DNA from: Leifsonia sp. Leaf336
Lineage (GTDB): Bacteria; Actinomycetota; Actinomycetes; Actinomycetales; Microbacteriaceae
Length of the DNA stretch: 64,000 nt
NCBI RefSeq assembly: GCF_001423695.1
Contig: NZ_LMOZ01000003.1
Span: 539,018-603,017, forward strand
Direction: 5' to 3'
Part shown: one piece after another, positions 34,001-46,029 of the stretch
Position numbering within the stretch: the first letter of the stretch is position 1
How the letters are laid out: each line of letters begins with the position of its first letter
Notes under the pieces: model-generated
The model's database searches: none
Seen by the model: only the letters and a program-made list of their open reading frames with translations
Told to the model about the DNA's origin: nothing
Translations under genes and position numbers: made by a program

Positions 34001-34414
34001 TCAGTTGTTCGTGAAACCGACGAGCAGGCCCCCGGTGATCTTCACCGAGAGGTTGTAGAGCAGTGCGAAGACCGCGCCGAGCGCGGTCACCACGACGATG
34101 TCGAGGATGCCTACGACGAGCGAGAAGCCCATCACCTGACCGAGTCCGAGCACCGACCGCAGGTCGCCTCCACCGGCACCGGAGATGTCCTTCACCAGAC
34201 CGTTCAGCTGGTCGAAGATGCCCGTCCGGTCGAGGACGGTCCAGATCAGGAACGAGCCCACGATGGCGATGATCGCCAGGCAGATGCCCGCGAGGAACGA
34301 GAGCTTCACTGTCGACCAGAAGTCGACGTACACGAGCTTCAACCGCACCTGCTTGGCGGATGCGGGTCGTCGTGTCGACTTCCTCGCGAGTTTCTCGGCG
34401 ACGCTACTGCTCAT
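34001..34414 (-). CDS. DUF3566 transmembrane protein
   Basis: A 137-residue protein with a basic N-terminal tail and DUF3566 features: [19 protein letters not shown] leading into a first membrane helix, a central soluble loop, and a second hydrophobic region ending [14 protein letters not shown]. The family always lies next to gyrA in actinobacteria (Rv0007 in M. tuberculosis) and its role is unknown. Its start overlaps the end of gyrA by 11 bases, so it is translated from the gyrase mRNA. Confidence 0.92.
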   Translation of the reverse strand: MSSSVAEKLARKSTRRPASAKQVRLKLVYVDFWSTVKLSFLAGICLAIIAIVGSFLIWTVLDRTGIFDQLNGLVKDISGAGGGDLRSVLGLGQVMGFSLVVGILDIVVVTALGAVFALLYNLSVKITGGLLVGFTNN

Positions 34415-36962
34415 CTACGGCTTCATCCTTCCCGGCACGACCGGTCTCATCGTCGGCATCCGATTCTGCATCGGGAACCTGGGAATCAAGGTTGCGCTCG
34501 GTGTTCTTCGCCAGAGCGATGATCTTGTCGGACTCGGCGAAACGTGCAAAAACGACACCCATTGTGTCTCGGCCCTTGGCAGGTACCTCGGCCACGGCAG
34601 AGCGTACCACCTTGCCGCTGGCAAGAACCACCAGGACCTCGTCGTCCTCGTCCACGATGAGAGAACCCACCAGGTCCCCCCGGTCATCGCTCAGTTTCGC
34701 GACCTTGATGCCCAGACCGCCGCGGTTCTGGAGGCGGTACTGATCGGCCGAGGTGCGTTTGGCGTAGCCTCCTTCGGTCACGACGAAGACGTAGCCCTCA
34801 TCGGAGACCACGGCGGCATCGAGCAGGCTGTCGTCTCCGCGGAAGTGCATTCCGATGACGCCGGACGTCGAGCGGCCCATCGGCCGGAGGGCCTCGTCGC
34901 TCGCGGTGAACCGGATCGACATGCCCTTGCGCGACACGAGGAGCAGGTCGGAGTCATCCTCGACGAGCAGCGCTGAGACGAGCTCGTCGTCCTCGCGCAG
35001 CTTGATCGCGATGATGCCGCCGGACCGGTTGGTGTCGTACTCCTCGAGCGCGGTCTTCTTGATGAGGCCGTCGCGAGTGGCGAGTACCAGGTACCTGGCC
35101 GCCTGGTAATCACGGATGTCGAGGATCTCGGCGATCTCCTCGTCCGGCTGCATGGCGAGCAGGTTCGCGACGTGCTGGCCCTTGGCGTCACGCCCGGCCT
35201 CCTGGACCTCGTACGCCTTGGCGCGGTAGACCCGGCCCTTGTTCGTGAAGAAGAGGAGCCAGTGGTGGGTCGTCGTCACGAAGAAGTGATCGACGACGTC
35301 CTCGCCGCGGAGCTGGGCGCCCTTGACGCCCTTGCCGCCGCGGTGCTGGCTGCGGTAGTTGTCGCTGCGGGTGCGCTTGATGTAGCCACCACGGGTGACG
35401 GTGACCACCATCTCCTCTTCGGGGATGAGATCTTCGACGCTCATGTCGCCGTCGAAACCGAACATGATCTCGGTGCGGCGGTCGTCGCCGAACCGGTCGA
35501 CGATCTCGGTGAGCTCCTCGCTGACGATGCTGCGCTGACGAGTCGGGTCTTCGAGGATCGCCTTGAGGTCCAGGATCTCGATCTCGATCTGGTCGTGCTC
35601 TTCGGTGATCTTCTGACGCTCGAGAGCGGCGAGCCGGCGCAGCTGCATCGCGAGGATGGCGTCGGCCTGCACGTCGTCGACCTCGAGCAGCTGCTTGAGG
35701 CCGTCCCGTGCGTCCTCCACGGTCGCCGACCGTCGGATGAGCGCGATGACCTCGTCGAGGGCGTCGAGCGCCTTCAGGTAGCCGCGCAGGATGTGCGCTC
35801 GCTCCTCTTTCTTACGGAGGCGGTAGCGGGTGCGGCGCACGATGACTTCGATCTGGTGGTCGACCCATGCCGTGATGAAGCCGTCGAGCGCGAGCGTGCG
35901 CGGGACGTTGTCGACGATCGCGAGCATGTTCGCGCCGAAGTTCTCCTGCAGCTGCGTGTGCTTGTACAGGTTGTTCAGTACGACCTTGGCGACGGCGTCG
36001 CGCTTCAGCACGATGACCAGGCGCTGACCGGTGCGGCCGGAGGTCTCGTCGCGGATGTCGGCGATGCCGCCGACGCGGCCGTCCTTCACCAGCTCGGCGA
36101 TCTTGATCGCGAGGTTGTCGGGGTTCACCTGGTACGGCAGCTCAGTGACGACCAGGCAGACGCGGCCCTGGATCTCCTCGATGCTGACGACCGCGCGCAT
36201 GGTGATCGAGCCGCGGCCGGTCCGATAGGTGTCCTGGATGCCCTTGATGCCGAGGATCTGCGCACCGGTCGGGAAGTCCGGTCCCTTGATCCGCTTGATG
36301 AGCTCCTCCAGAAGCTCCTCGCGCGGGGCGTCCGGGTGGGCGAGGTGCCAGAGAGCGCCGTCGGCGACCTCCCGGAGGTTGTGCGGCGGGATGTTCGTCG
36401 CCATACCGACCGCGATGCCGACCGAGCCGTTGACCAGCAGGTTCGGGAAGCGGCTCGGGAGGACGGCCGGCTCCTGGGTGCGACCGTCGTAGTTGTCCTG
36501 GAAGTCGACGGTCTCCTCGTCGATGTCCCTGACCATCTCGAGGGCGAGCGGCGCCATCTTCGTCTCGGTGTACCGCGGCGCGGCGGCGCCGTCGTTGCCC
36601 GGCGATCCGAAGTTGCCCTGGCCGAGCGCGAGCGGGTAGCGGAGGCTCCACGGCTGGACGAGACGCACGAGTGCGTCGTAGATGGCGGAGTCACCGTGGG
36701 GGTGGAACTGCCCCATGACGTCGCCGACCACACGAGCGCACTTCGAGAACGCCTTGTCGGGGCGGTAGCCGCCGTCGAACATCGCGTAGATCACGCGACG
36801 GTGGACGGGCTTCAGTCCGTCGCGCACCTCGGGCAGCGCGCGCCCGATGATGACGCTCATCGCGTAATCGAGGTACGACCGCTCCATCTCCTTCTGCAGA
36901 TCGACCTGGTCGATTCTGCCGTGGATGCCGAAGCTCTCGCCGGTGGGGGTCTCGTCCGTCAC
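34404..36962 (-). CDS. gyrA: DNA gyrase subunit A
   Basis: An 852-residue gyrase A, the normal length. The catalytic tyrosine is residue 131 in AAAPRYTET. The quinolone-determining region reads [10 protein letters not shown], with serine at 92 and aspartate at 96, the residues associated with susceptibility. The C-terminal DNA-wrapping beta-pinwheel has the GyrA box as [10 protein letters not shown] near residue 550. With GyrB it introduces negative supercoils. It lies 43 bases after gyrB in the same operon and overlaps the DUF3566 gene. Confidence 0.98.
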   Translation of the reverse strand: MTDETPTGESFGIHGRIDQVDLQKEMERSYLDYAMSVIIGRALPEVRDGLKPVHRRVIYAMFDGGYRPDKAFSKCARVVGDVMGQFHPHGDSAIYDALVRLVQPWSLRYPLALGQGNFGSPGNDGAAAPRYTETKMAPLALEMVRDIDEETVDFQDNYDGRTQEPAVLPSRFPNLLVNGSVGIAVGMATNIPPHNLREVADGALWHLAHPDAPREELLEELIKRIKGPDFPTGAQILGIKGIQDTYRTGRGSITMRAVVSIEEIQGRVCLVVTELPYQVNPDNLAIKIAELVKDGRVGGIADIRDETSGRTGQRLVIVLKRDAVAKVVLNNLYKHTQLQENFGANMLAIVDNVPRTLALDGFITAWVDHQIEVIVRRTRYRLRKKEERAHILRGYLKALDALDEVIALIRRSATVEDARDGLKQLLEVDDVQADAILAMQLRRLAALERQKITEEHDQIEIEILDLKAILEDPTRQRSIVSEELTEIVDRFGDDRRTEIMFGFDGDMSVEDLIPEEEMVVTVTRGGYIKRTRSDNYRSQHRGGKGVKGAQLRGEDVVDHFFVTTTHHWLLFFTNKGRVYRAKAYEVQEAGRDAKGQHVANLLAMQPDEEIAEILDIRDYQAARYLVLATRDGLIKKTALEEYDTNRSGGIIAIKLREDDELVSALLVEDDSDLLLVSRKGMSIRFTASDEALRPMGRSTSGVIGMHFRGDDSLLDAAVVSDEGYVFVVTEGGYAKRTSADQYRLQNRGGLGIKVAKLSDDRGDLVGSLIVDEDDEVLVVLASGKVVRSAVAEVPAKGRDTMGVVFARFAESDKIIALAKNTERNLDSQVPDAESDADDETGRAGKDEAVDEQ

Positions 36963-37005
36963 AGTGCTCTCTTCTCGTAACCGAGGTGTCGTCTGGCTGC
37001 GGTCC

Positions 37006-39021
<2,016 letters not shown>

Positions 39022-39138
39022 TTAGGCTCCTGACCGCACTCAACAGTGACACTCCATTCTACCAAGCGCGGCGAGCCGAATTGCCCGAAATCGCCCATCT
39101 GACGCGTTTTCTTTGCTCGGGCGACCTCTTTTGTGCAG

Positions 39139-39615
39139 TTAGCCGTAAGTATCGCGCGGACCGCGCCCTGGAATCGACCTGGGACCGCGTTTCCAGGAGG
39201 GGGCGTCCGGCCCTTGAAATCGGATCGACTCGATCTCGGCCCCCGGGAACCGCTCCCCGATGCGCACGAGAAGCTCCGAACGCATCATCCGCAGCTGCGT
39301 CGCCCACGCCGTCGACTCGCATCGCACGACCAGCACGCCGTCGACGATCTGGTCGGGGACGGCGTGCCGAGCGGTCTCCTCACCGGCCAGCTCCTCCCAC
39401 CTGTCGAGGAGGTCGGACTTGGCGAGAGCACCCGTCCAGCCCAGCTGCATCGCGAGGGCATCGACGACATCGCCGAGCCCGCGGGGGTCGCGTCCGGCGC
39501 CGAACGGCTTCGACCCGGTGGGGTCGTGCGTCGATCGTCTCGCCCTGCGGCTGCGGGACGGCGTTCCGGTGAAGAGTTCCTTCATCCGCAGGTAGACCGC
39601 CGCCGCCTCGCTCAC
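39139..39615 (-). CDS. dciA: DUF721 protein, DciA-type helicase operator
   Basis: A 158-residue protein of the DUF721 family. The core at about residues 60 to 125 contains WEELAGEETARHAVPDQIVD and LVVRCESTAWATQLRMM, the KH-like DciA fold. Long basic, disordered tails flank it. DciA helps load or act with the replicative helicase DnaB in bacteria without DnaC or DnaI; Rv0004 of M. tuberculosis in the same place is the best known relative. Start GTG 39615 overlaps the recF stop as GTGA. Confidence 0.92.
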   Translation of the reverse strand: MSEAAAVYLRMKELFTGTPSRSRRARRSTHDPTGSKPFGAGRDPRGLGDVVDALAMQLGWTGALAKSDLLDRWEELAGEETARHAVPDQIVDGVLVVRCESTAWATQLRMMRSELLVRIGERFPGAEIESIRFQGPDAPSWKRGPRSIPGRGPRDTYG

Positions 39616-40766
39616 GATCCCACGATAGTCCCGGCCTCGATCCTCACGGTGTGCGCTGCGAGGGCCTGGGGCACGTCGTCGAGGACGGCCGCCGTGATGA
39701 GGACCTGCTCGTAACCGGCTACGGCGGTTGCAAGCATCCGCCTCCGTGCCTGATCCAGCTCGGCGAAGACGTCGTCGAGGATCAGCACGGGATCTCCCGT
39801 CGACGACTCTCGCCGCAACAGCTCTGCGGACGCCAGCTTGAGCGCCAGGGCGAACGACCAGGACTCGCCGTGGCTCGCATACCCCTTGGCAGGCAGGCCG
39901 TTGAGCTCGAACAGCACGTCGTCACGATGCGGACCGACGAGGGTCAGTCCGCGTTCCAGTTCCTTCGCGCGCACTCCCGCGAGCGCTCCGCGGAAGACGT
40001 CCGCGGTGTCACCGGATGAGGTGGTTACAGCGGAGTCGGTGTCTTCATCGTCGTCGTCGACGTGGGCGCCTCGGATCGTGAGTTGCGGGAGCAGCTTCGG
40101 ATGATGGTCGTCGCCGGCCACGGATCGGTACGCAGCCACCAGCGGATCGCTCAATCGAGCCACCAGGTCGAGCCGGGCGTCGACCAGCTCGGTTCCGAGC
40201 GCGACGAGCCGTTCGTCCCAGATGTCGAGGGTTCCGAGCTGGTCGGACTTGATGCGGGAGGCGCGAGCCGATTTGAGCAGGGTGTTCCGCTGCTTGAGCA
40301 CCCGTTCGTAATCCGCGATGACCGCGGAGAAGCGGGGATTGCGCTGGATGAGAAGTTGGTCGAGGAACCGGCGGCGAATGCCCGGCTCACCTCGGACGAG
40401 GGCGAGGTCCTCCGGAGCGAAGAGCACGCTGGAGAAGTACCTCGGCAACTCGCGGGGCTTGATGGCCCCGCGGTTGACCTGCGCGCGGTTCGGGGACGAT
40501 CGGTTGAGCTGGACCTCCACGAGCAGTTCACGGCCGTCGTGTTCGATACGCGCTCGGACGATCGCCGAGTCGGCGTCCTTGCGGATCATCGCCTGGTCGC
40601 TCGACACCCGGTGCGACCCGAGGCTGCTCAGGTAGCCGAGCGACTCGACGAGGTTGGTCTTGCCCTGACCGTTGCGGCCGACGAACAGATTGGCGCCGGC
40701 CGCGAACGGGACCTCCGCGGTGCGATAGTTGCGGAAATCAGTCAGGGAAAGATGTGTAACTCTCAA
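39612..40766 (-). CDS. recF: DNA replication/repair protein RecF
   Basis: A 384-residue SMC-like ATPase. Walker A is GRNGQGKT at residues 30 to 37, the signature region is SHGESWSFALALKLA, and Walker B is PVLILDDVFAELD. RecF helps load RecA at gaps through RecOR. The start is TTG 40766, six bases after the gnd stop; no ribosome binding site is visible, so translation is probably coupled to gnd. The N-terminal MRVTHLSLTDFRNY agrees with the family start. Confidence 0.96.
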   Translation of the reverse strand: MRVTHLSLTDFRNYRTAEVPFAAGANLFVGRNGQGKTNLVESLGYLSSLGSHRVSSDQAMIRKDADSAIVRARIEHDGRELLVEVQLNRSSPNRAQVNRGAIKPRELPRYFSSVLFAPEDLALVRGEPGIRRRFLDQLLIQRNPRFSAVIADYERVLKQRNTLLKSARASRIKSDQLGTLDIWDERLVALGTELVDARLDLVARLSDPLVAAYRSVAGDDHHPKLLPQLTIRGAHVDDDDEDTDSAVTTSSGDTADVFRGALAGVRAKELERGLTLVGPHRDDVLFELNGLPAKGYASHGESWSFALALKLASAELLRRESSTGDPVLILDDVFAELDQARRRMLATAVAGYEQVLITAAVLDDVPQALAAHTVRIEAGTIVGS

Positions 40767-40772
40767 TGAGGG

Positions 40773-41660
40773 TTAGTCCACGGCCTTCACGGCGTGGCCA
40801 CCGAACTGGTTGCGGAGGGCGGCGACGGCCTTCATCGCCGGCGAGTCCTCCTGGCGCGACACGAAGCGCGCGAAGATCGAGGCGCTGATCGTGGGGACGG
40901 GGACGGCGTTGTTGAGCGCCTCCTCGACTGTCCACCGACCCTCGCCCGAATCCTGGACGAATCCTTCGATGTGCTCGAACTCCGGGTCCTGCTCGAGAGC
41001 GCGGACGAGGAGGTCGAGAAGCCACGAGCGCACCACGGTGCCGCGCTGCCACGCCTTGAACGTTCCGGTGACGTCCTTGATGATGTCCTTGCGGGTGTCG
41101 AGCAGCTCGTATCCCTCGGCGTACGCCTGCATCAGCGCGTACTCGATGCCGTTGTGCACCATCTTGGCGTAGTGGCCGGCGCCGACCTCACCGACGTGGA
41201 CGAAGCCTTCGTCGCGCGGGCCTTCGGGGCGGAGAGCGTCGAAGACCGGCATGACCCGCTCGACCTGCTCCTTGGAGCCGCCGACCATCAGGCCGTAGCC
41301 GTTCTCCAGGCCCCAGATGCCACCAGAGACGCCGGCATCCATGAAGTCGATGCCCCTGGGCGCGAGCATCTCGGCGTGCTTGAAGTCCTCGGTGAACTTC
41401 GAGTTGCCGCCGTCGATGACCAGGTCGCCCTTCTCGAGCAGGGGCTCGAGGTCGGTGATCACGGCGTCCGTGATCGCGCCGGCCGGAACCATGACCCAGA
41501 CGGTGCGCGGCGCGGGAAGCGCCGTGACCAGGTCGGCCAGGGTCGCGACGTCGGACACCTCCGGATTGGTGTCGTAGCCGGTGACCTCGATGCCCTTCTT
41601 CTCCAGGCGGGCGCGCATGTTGTTGCCCATGCGTCCGAGACCGATGAGGCCGATGTGCAT
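40773..41660 (-). CDS. gnd: 6-phosphogluconate dehydrogenase, decarboxylating (short, GndA-like form)
   Basis: A 295-residue 6-phosphogluconate dehydrogenase. It has the Rossmann motif GLIGLGRMGNNM, the substrate-binding DAGVSGGIWG and GAGHYAKMVHNGIEYALMQA with catalytic lysine and asparagine. At about 300 residues it is the short form, often NAD-preferring, rather than the 470-residue enzyme. It makes ribulose 5-phosphate in the pentose phosphate pathway. Insertion between dnaN and recF is a known actinobacterial arrangement, also seen in Streptomyces. Confidence 0.95.
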   Translation of the reverse strand: MHIGLIGLGRMGNNMRARLEKKGIEVTGYDTNPEVSDVATLADLVTALPAPRTVWVMVPAGAITDAVITDLEPLLEKGDLVIDGGNSKFTEDFKHAEMLAPRGIDFMDAGVSGGIWGLENGYGLMVGGSKEQVERVMPVFDALRPEGPRDEGFVHVGEVGAGHYAKMVHNGIEYALMQAYAEGYELLDTRKDIIKDVTGTFKAWQRGTVVRSWLLDLLVRALEQDPEFEHIEGFVQDSGEGRWTVEEALNNAVPVPTISASIFARFVSRQEDSPAMKAVAALRNQFGGHAVKAVD

Positions 41661-41695
41661 GATTGTCCTTCTTCTCTCGTGGAGCGGGACCGGGT

Positions 41696-42841
41696 TCAGC
41701 GCAGCAGCAGGTTGGGCTGCAGCAGGTACTTGTACGAGTCCGAACCGGACTGGTCCTTCGACGTCTGGCTCGTGATGAGCACCGGACCCGGCTTGTTGGG
41801 GTTCTCGGTCTTGGTGAAGGAGATGCGCACGAATTCCGAGTGCACGGCACCGAGACCATCGAGCAGGAACTGCGGCTTCAACGAAACCACCGTCTCCTGG
41901 CCAGTGAGGAGAGCGTCGATGCTCTCGGATGCTTGAGCCTGCTCGGAGCCGATCGCTTCCAGCGTCAGTCCGTCTGCAGTGAAGGTGTAGCGGAGCGCGG
42001 CTTCGCGCTCGAGAACGAGCGCCACACGGCGGGTCGCTTCGATGAGTTCGCCGGTGTTGACGACCGCGTAGTTGTCGACCTGCTCGGGGAACAGTCGGCG
42101 CACCGGAGGGAAGTTTCCCTTGATGAGCAGCGAGGTCACGGTCTTCTTGTCTGCCGTGAAAGCGATGAGCTCGCGGTCGTCGCGGTTGGTGATCGCGATC
42201 GAGACCGTGCCCGAGTGGCCGAAGGTCTTACCGATCTCGGTGAGGGTCCGTGCTGGGACGAGGGCGGTCTGCGCTTCTCCGGAGGTCGTCCCGTTGTCCC
42301 AGTCGATCTCACGGACGGCGACACGGTAACGGTCGGTGGCGACGAGTCCGAGCGTGTTGTTCCCGACCTCCAGCTGAACACCCGTGATCACCGGTGTGAC
42401 GTCGTCGCGCGATGCGGCGACACCGACCTGCGCGACGGCCTCGGCGAATTCCTCGGCGGGCACGAGCCCCGCCTCGCCCGAGACCTGCGGGATGCTCGGG
42501 TATTCCTCGACCGGCATGGAGAGCAGCGTGAAGTTCGCCGATCCTGCGCGGACGACGATCTTGGATTCCTCGGTCGAGAACTGCACGGGCGCGTTGGGGA
42601 GCTTGGCCGCGATCTCCGCGAGAAGGCGCCCTGAGACGAGCACGCGTCCCGGTTCCTCGACCTCGGCGGCGATCTGCGTCTGAGCGGAGACCTCGTAGTC
42701 GAAGGAGGAGAGCTGGAGTCCGCTGTCGGTCGTCTCGATCAGCACACCGCTCAGGATGGGAAGGGTCGTCCGCTGCGGAAGAAGCTTCACGGCGAAGGAC
42801 ACGGCCTCACTGAAGACATCCCGATTGGCTTGGAACTTCAC
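41696..42841 (-). CDS. dnaN: DNA polymerase III subunit beta (sliding clamp)
   Basis: A 381-residue sliding clamp of three similar domains. The N-terminus KFQANRDVFSEAV and LPILSGVLIET are typical of DnaN. GTG 42841 is chosen because AGGGGAG lies at the right distance and the preceding codons do not resemble the family. The C-terminal end reads YLLQPNLLLR, close to the usual MPMRL-like tail. It tethers the replicative polymerase to DNA. It is the first gene leftward from oriC in the dnaN-gnd-recF-dciA line. Confidence 0.97.
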   Translation of the reverse strand: MKFQANRDVFSEAVSFAVKLLPQRTTLPILSGVLIETTDSGLQLSSFDYEVSAQTQIAAEVEEPGRVLVSGRLLAEIAAKLPNAPVQFSTEESKIVVRAGSANFTLLSMPVEEYPSIPQVSGEAGLVPAEEFAEAVAQVGVAASRDDVTPVITGVQLEVGNNTLGLVATDRYRVAVREIDWDNGTTSGEAQTALVPARTLTEIGKTFGHSGTVSIAITNRDDRELIAFTADKKTVTSLLIKGNFPPVRRLFPEQVDNYAVVNTGELIEATRRVALVLEREAALRYTFTADGLTLEAIGSEQAQASESIDALLTGQETVVSLKPQFLLDGLGAVHSEFVRISFTKTENPNKPGPVLITSQTSKDQSGSDSYKYLLQPNLLLR

Positions 42842-43268
42842 GAAGTCTCCCCTGGCTCTGCGCTCGGATACGGAACGACACAAATCCTAGCGCTTGGCCT
42901 CTGGCCGAGAAGTTGTCATTCGAGCAACCGCTTGAGGTTGTCGGCCGGCCTTAACTCAGAAGAGTTAATCATTAATGGTGTTAACCGCTGTGGAAAATGT
43001 GGATAACTCGGTGGATACCAGGAAATCAGAGGGAACTACAGTCTCGTGACTTGTTGATGAGCCGTGGAATCCCGGTGTTGACAGCTCCTGCGGTCGGGAT
43101 GGCTTCGATCGGCTTTTCACAGCGCCGGGCCATCCGTCCCCATTAATCGAGCGACTTTCCGGAACTTCTCCACAAGTTATCCCCAGGTGTTAATAACGAA
43201 CTCTCCCCACTCTGGGGATCAATCTGTGGATAACTATTCCGACGCACCTCGGCGTGGCGCGGTGGAGG
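42842..43268. other. oriC: Chromosomal replication origin oriC (dnaN-dnaA intergenic region)
   Basis: The 427-base gap between dnaN and dnaA. DnaA boxes: TGTGGATAA at 42998-43006 and 43225-43233 (perfect, minus orientation), TGTGGAAAA at 42989-42997, TTCTCCACA at 43166-43174 and TTATCCCCA at 43177-43185 (one mismatch each). An AT-rich segment at 42951-42985, containing a TTAACTC/GAGTTAA inverted repeat and ATTAATGGTGTTAACC, is the likely unwinding element. A second AT-rich patch with GTGTTAATAACG lies at 43188-43198. Both flanking genes are transcribed leftward. Confidence 0.9.
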
Positions 43269-44693
43269 CTACTTCCCGTAGCGGTGGTTCTGCTTGATCC
43301 GGCTGGTGAGCTCTGTCACCTGGTTGTAGATCGAGCGCCGCTCCTTCATGAGCTCGCTGATCTTCTTGTTCGCGTACATGACCGTCGTGTGATCGCGGCC
43401 GCCGAAGAGCTGTCCGATCTTGGGCAGCGAGAGGTTGGTGAGCTCACGGCACAGGTACATCGCGATCTGACGCGCCGTGGCGACGGCTTGCGAGCGGCTC
43501 GAACCGTAAAGGTCGTCGACGCTGAGCTTGAAGTACTCGGCCGTGTTGGTGATGATGTCGGTCGGCGCGATGACGTTGTCGTCGTCGAGCGTGATGAGGT
43601 CCTTCAGCACGGTCTGCACGAGAGGCATGTCGACCGGTGTGCGATTGAGGCTCGCGAACGCCGTGACGCGGATGAGCGTGCCCTCGAGTTCACGGATGTT
43701 GCTGGAGACCTTCGAGGCCATGAATTCGAGGATGTCATCCGGCACCAGGATCTTCTCGCTCTGCGCCTTCTTGCGAAGGATCGCGATGCGGGTCTCGAGG
43801 TCGGGGACCTGGACGTCGGTGATGAGACCCCACTCGAACCGCGAGCGCATCCGGTCTTCGAAGCCGGTCAGATGCTTCGGGGGGAGGTCGCTGGTGATCA
43901 CGACCTGCTTGTTGTGGTCATGGAGGGTGTTGAACGTATGGAAGAAGGCCTCCTGCGTCTCGACCGCACGCTGGAGGAACTGGATGTCGTCGATCAGAAG
44001 GATGTCGATGTTCCTGTATCGCGCCTGGAACGAGGAGCCGCGGTTGTTGGCGATCGAGTTGATGAAGTCGTTCGTGAACTCCTCGCTCGACACATACCTG
44101 ACCCGGATACCTGGGTAGAGGCTCATCGCATAGTGGCCGATGGCGTGGAGGAGGTGGGTCTTGCCCAGGCCCGAGTCGCCGTAGATGAACAGCGGGTTGT
44201 ACGCCTTCGCGGGCGCCTCAGCAACGGCGACGGCCGCAGCGTGGGCGAATCGGTTGGACTGGCCGATGACGAAGTTGTCGAAGCTGTACTTCGCGTTGAG
44301 GCGGGTGTCGCCGTTGCGCGGCGGGGCGGTGATCTCGGTGGGAGGCGCCACCATCGGTGCCACCGCGTCGAGATAAGGCGCGGGCTCGGGTTCGGCGGGG
44401 CCGGCCATCGACTCCTGCTGGATCTCCGGGTTCACGACGATGGCGAACGTGTTCACCTCGAGGGTCTGGTCGAGAGTGCCGATCGCATTGAGGAGGGGGA
44501 CGCGACTACGCTGCTCGATCATGCCGCGTGTGAACTCGTTGGGCACCTCCAGATAGAAGGTGCCGGCCATGATGCCCTTGGGTTCGACCAGACTGAGGAA
44601 GCCGTGCAGCTGAGGTGTGATGCGGTCGTCCGTCTCGAGCTTGTCGAGCACGTTCTGCCATGCCGCAGATATGGACTCTTCGCCGCCTGCCAT
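43269..44693 (-). CDS. dnaA: Chromosomal replication initiator DnaA
   Basis: A 474-residue initiator. Domain I begins [14 protein letters not shown], and a short proline/glutamate-rich domain II (about 90 to 130) follows. Domain III is the AAA+ ATPase with Walker A GDSGLGKT at 172 to 179 and Walker [12 protein letters not shown]. Domain IV carries the DNA-binding signature [12 protein letters not shown]. It binds the boxes on both sides of its own gene and unwinds oriC. Boxes in its upstream region suggest autoregulation. Confidence 0.98.
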   Translation of the reverse strand: MAGGEESISAAWQNVLDKLETDDRITPQLHGFLSLVEPKGIMAGTFYLEVPNEFTRGMIEQRSRVPLLNAIGTLDQTLEVNTFAIVVNPEIQQESMAGPAEPEPAPYLDAVAPMVAPPTEITAPPRNGDTRLNAKYSFDNFVIGQSNRFAHAAAVAVAEAPAKAYNPLFIYGDSGLGKTHLLHAIGHYAMSLYPGIRVRYVSSEEFTNDFINSIANNRGSSFQARYRNIDILLIDDIQFLQRAVETQEAFFHTFNTLHDHNKQVVITSDLPPKHLTGFEDRMRSRFEWGLITDVQVPDLETRIAILRKKAQSEKILVPDDILEFMASKVSSNIRELEGTLIRVTAFASLNRTPVDMPLVQTVLKDLITLDDDNVIAPTDIITNTAEYFKLSVDDLYGSSRSQAVATARQIAMYLCRELTNLSLPKIGQLFGGRDHTTVMYANKKISELMKERRSIYNQVTELTSRIKQNHRYGK

Positions 44694-44799
44694 CGTTCCC
44701 CGTCTTCAAATCGTGGATGCCGTCGGCCCGGCGCGAGACGAGTCGTCCCCCGTATGACTCACGTCGGGCTAGCGGCAAGGGATGCCGCCCTGGGGTATT

Positions 44800-44975
44800 C
44801 ACAGAGTTATCCACCGCTGTGTGTGCAATACCGTAGCGATCTCCGGCCGCTTTTGGGATGGGCTGGGGATAACTTTGGACCTCACGCTAACTTGTCCACA
44901 GGTGGGGATCAAATTCGATTGGCGGAATACTCCGGCGCGTCGTCGAGCCGGTTCCTGCAAATCCCGTGGATAATC
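44800..44975. promoter_or_regulatory. DnaA-box cluster between dnaA and rpmH
   Basis: The 441-base gap upstream of dnaA has a TTGTCCACA box at 44892-44900 (the form favoured in actinobacteria), TTATCCACC at 44807-44815, TGGGGATAA at 44864-44872 and CGTGGATAA at 44965-44973. Lying upstream of dnaA, these probably mediate autoregulation and may act as the second half of a bipartite origin. The remaining 44694-44799 shows no further recognisable element. Confidence 0.75.
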
Positions 44976-44996
44976 AAGGGTTTCGGGACGATCAGT

Positions 44997-45025
44997 TTGA
45001 CCTCGGTCGGCCCAGGACGTAGTTT
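44997..45025 (+). promoter_or_regulatory. rpmH promoter
   Basis: TTGACC (44997-45002) and TAGTTT (45020-45025) are exactly 17 bases apart, giving a leader of about 100 bases before rpmH ATG 45135. Confidence 0.7.
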
Positions 45026-45134
45026 TAATCAGTTGACTTCAGCCGTTTCGGCTGCCCAGAAACTTTCCTGGCCTCCCCGTGCTGGCCTTTTTCCTTCAGC
45101 ACCGGCCTGTGAAGAGACCACCACGGAGATTGAT

Positions 45135-45272
45135 ATGAGCAAGAGAACGTTCCAGCCGAACAACCGCAAGCGCGCCAAGACCCACGGCTTCCGCCTCCGC
45201 ATGCGCACGCGTGCCGGCCGCGCCATCCTGTCGGCTCGTCGCGCCAAGGGCCGCGAGAAGCTCTCGGCCTGA
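45135..45272 (+). CDS. rpmH: 50S ribosomal protein L34
   Basis: A 45-residue, very basic protein with the L34 sequence pattern [18 protein letters not shown], then [19 protein letters not shown]. It is the first gene rightward from dnaA, as in nearly all bacteria, followed 23 bases later by rnpA. Its own promoter lies about 110 bases upstream. Confidence 0.98.
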   Translation: MSKRTFQPNNRKRAKTHGFRLRMRTRAGRAILSARRAKGREKLSA

Positions 45273-45295
45273 TCCTTCTCGGATAGGCGCGGCGC

Positions 45296-45712
45296 GTGCT
45301 CGCGAAACCCCATCGCATCACGCGGGGCGCGGACTATCGGGCGACCGTGCGACGAGGTGCGCGCTTCACTGCAGCGAACACCACCACTCACGTTCGCCTG
45401 AACCGCGACTCCGACGTGGTGCGGTTCGGTTTCATCGTGAGTAAGGCCGTGGGCAACGCGGTGGTTCGCAACCGTGTGAGGCGACGTCTCAAGGCAGCGG
45501 CCTACGAGGTGCTTCCACGACTCGAATCCGCTGCTGGTGACGGTCCCGGTCTCGACATCGTCATCCGGGCATTGCCAGCATCCGCCCAAGTGAGGTGGGC
45601 TACCCTGCACGAAGAGGTATCGGGTGCCGCAGACCGGTTCCTCAGCCGCCACACCACCAGTTCACGCGAAACTCGTCGAAGCGACACCACCGAAGGCAAC
45701 GTCCGTCCATGA
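45296..45712 (+). CDS. rnpA: Ribonuclease P protein component
   Basis: A 138-residue basic protein that assists the catalytic RNase P RNA in tRNA 5' maturation. The family motif appears as NAVVRNRVRRRLKAA near residue 53, after FGFIVSKAVG. The start is GTG 45296. The C-terminal 30 residues are polar and not conserved. Its stop overlaps the yidD start as ATGA, so the pair is coupled. Confidence 0.95.
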   Translation: MLAKPHRITRGADYRATVRRGARFTAANTTTHVRLNRDSDVVRFGFIVSKAVGNAVVRNRVRRRLKAAAYEVLPRLESAAGDGPGLDIVIRALPASAQVRWATLHEEVSGAADRFLSRHTTSSRETRRSDTTEGNVRP

Positions 45713-46020
45713 ACACCGCGATCACAGCTGTGCTCCTCGTTCCGAGGAATGCTGCCGTGCTCGTGCTCCGGGCGTATCGGGCGGTCATCTCTCCGCTCTA
45801 CGGCGACGTGTGCCGGTACTACCCGTCGTGTTCCGCGTATGCGCTTCAGGCCATCCAGGAGCACGGACTGATCGTGGGAAGTGTTCTCGGCATCCGCCGA
45901 ATCAGCCGCTGCCACCCGTGGGCAGCGGGCGGGGTCGATGACGTCCCCCTCAAGAAGAAGCGCCGTTACCGGGTCACCCCGTTCGGATTCGTCGTCGCGA
46001 CAAGCCAGGGAAAGGCCTAG
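45709..46020 (+). CDS. yidD: Membrane protein insertion efficiency factor YidD
   Basis: A 103-residue protein of the YidD family. The signatures are LRAYRAVISPLYGDVCRYYP, then SCSAYALQAIQEHG and RISRCHPWAAGGVDDVP, with three conserved cysteines. It is membrane-associated and helps YidC insert proteins. It lies between rnpA and yidC as in most bacteria. Confidence 0.95.
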   Translation: MNTAITAVLLVPRNAAVLVLRAYRAVISPLYGDVCRYYPSCSAYALQAIQEHGLIVGSVLGIRRISRCHPWAAGGVDDVPLKKKRRYRVTPFGFVVATSQGKA

Positions 46021-46029
46021 CAACCAGAC

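Noticed and set aside
43254-45272. Long plus-strand open frame opposite dnaA
   Set aside because: It is antisense to dnaA, runs through the DnaA-box region and merges into rpmH; its composition is that of a mirrored coding frame.
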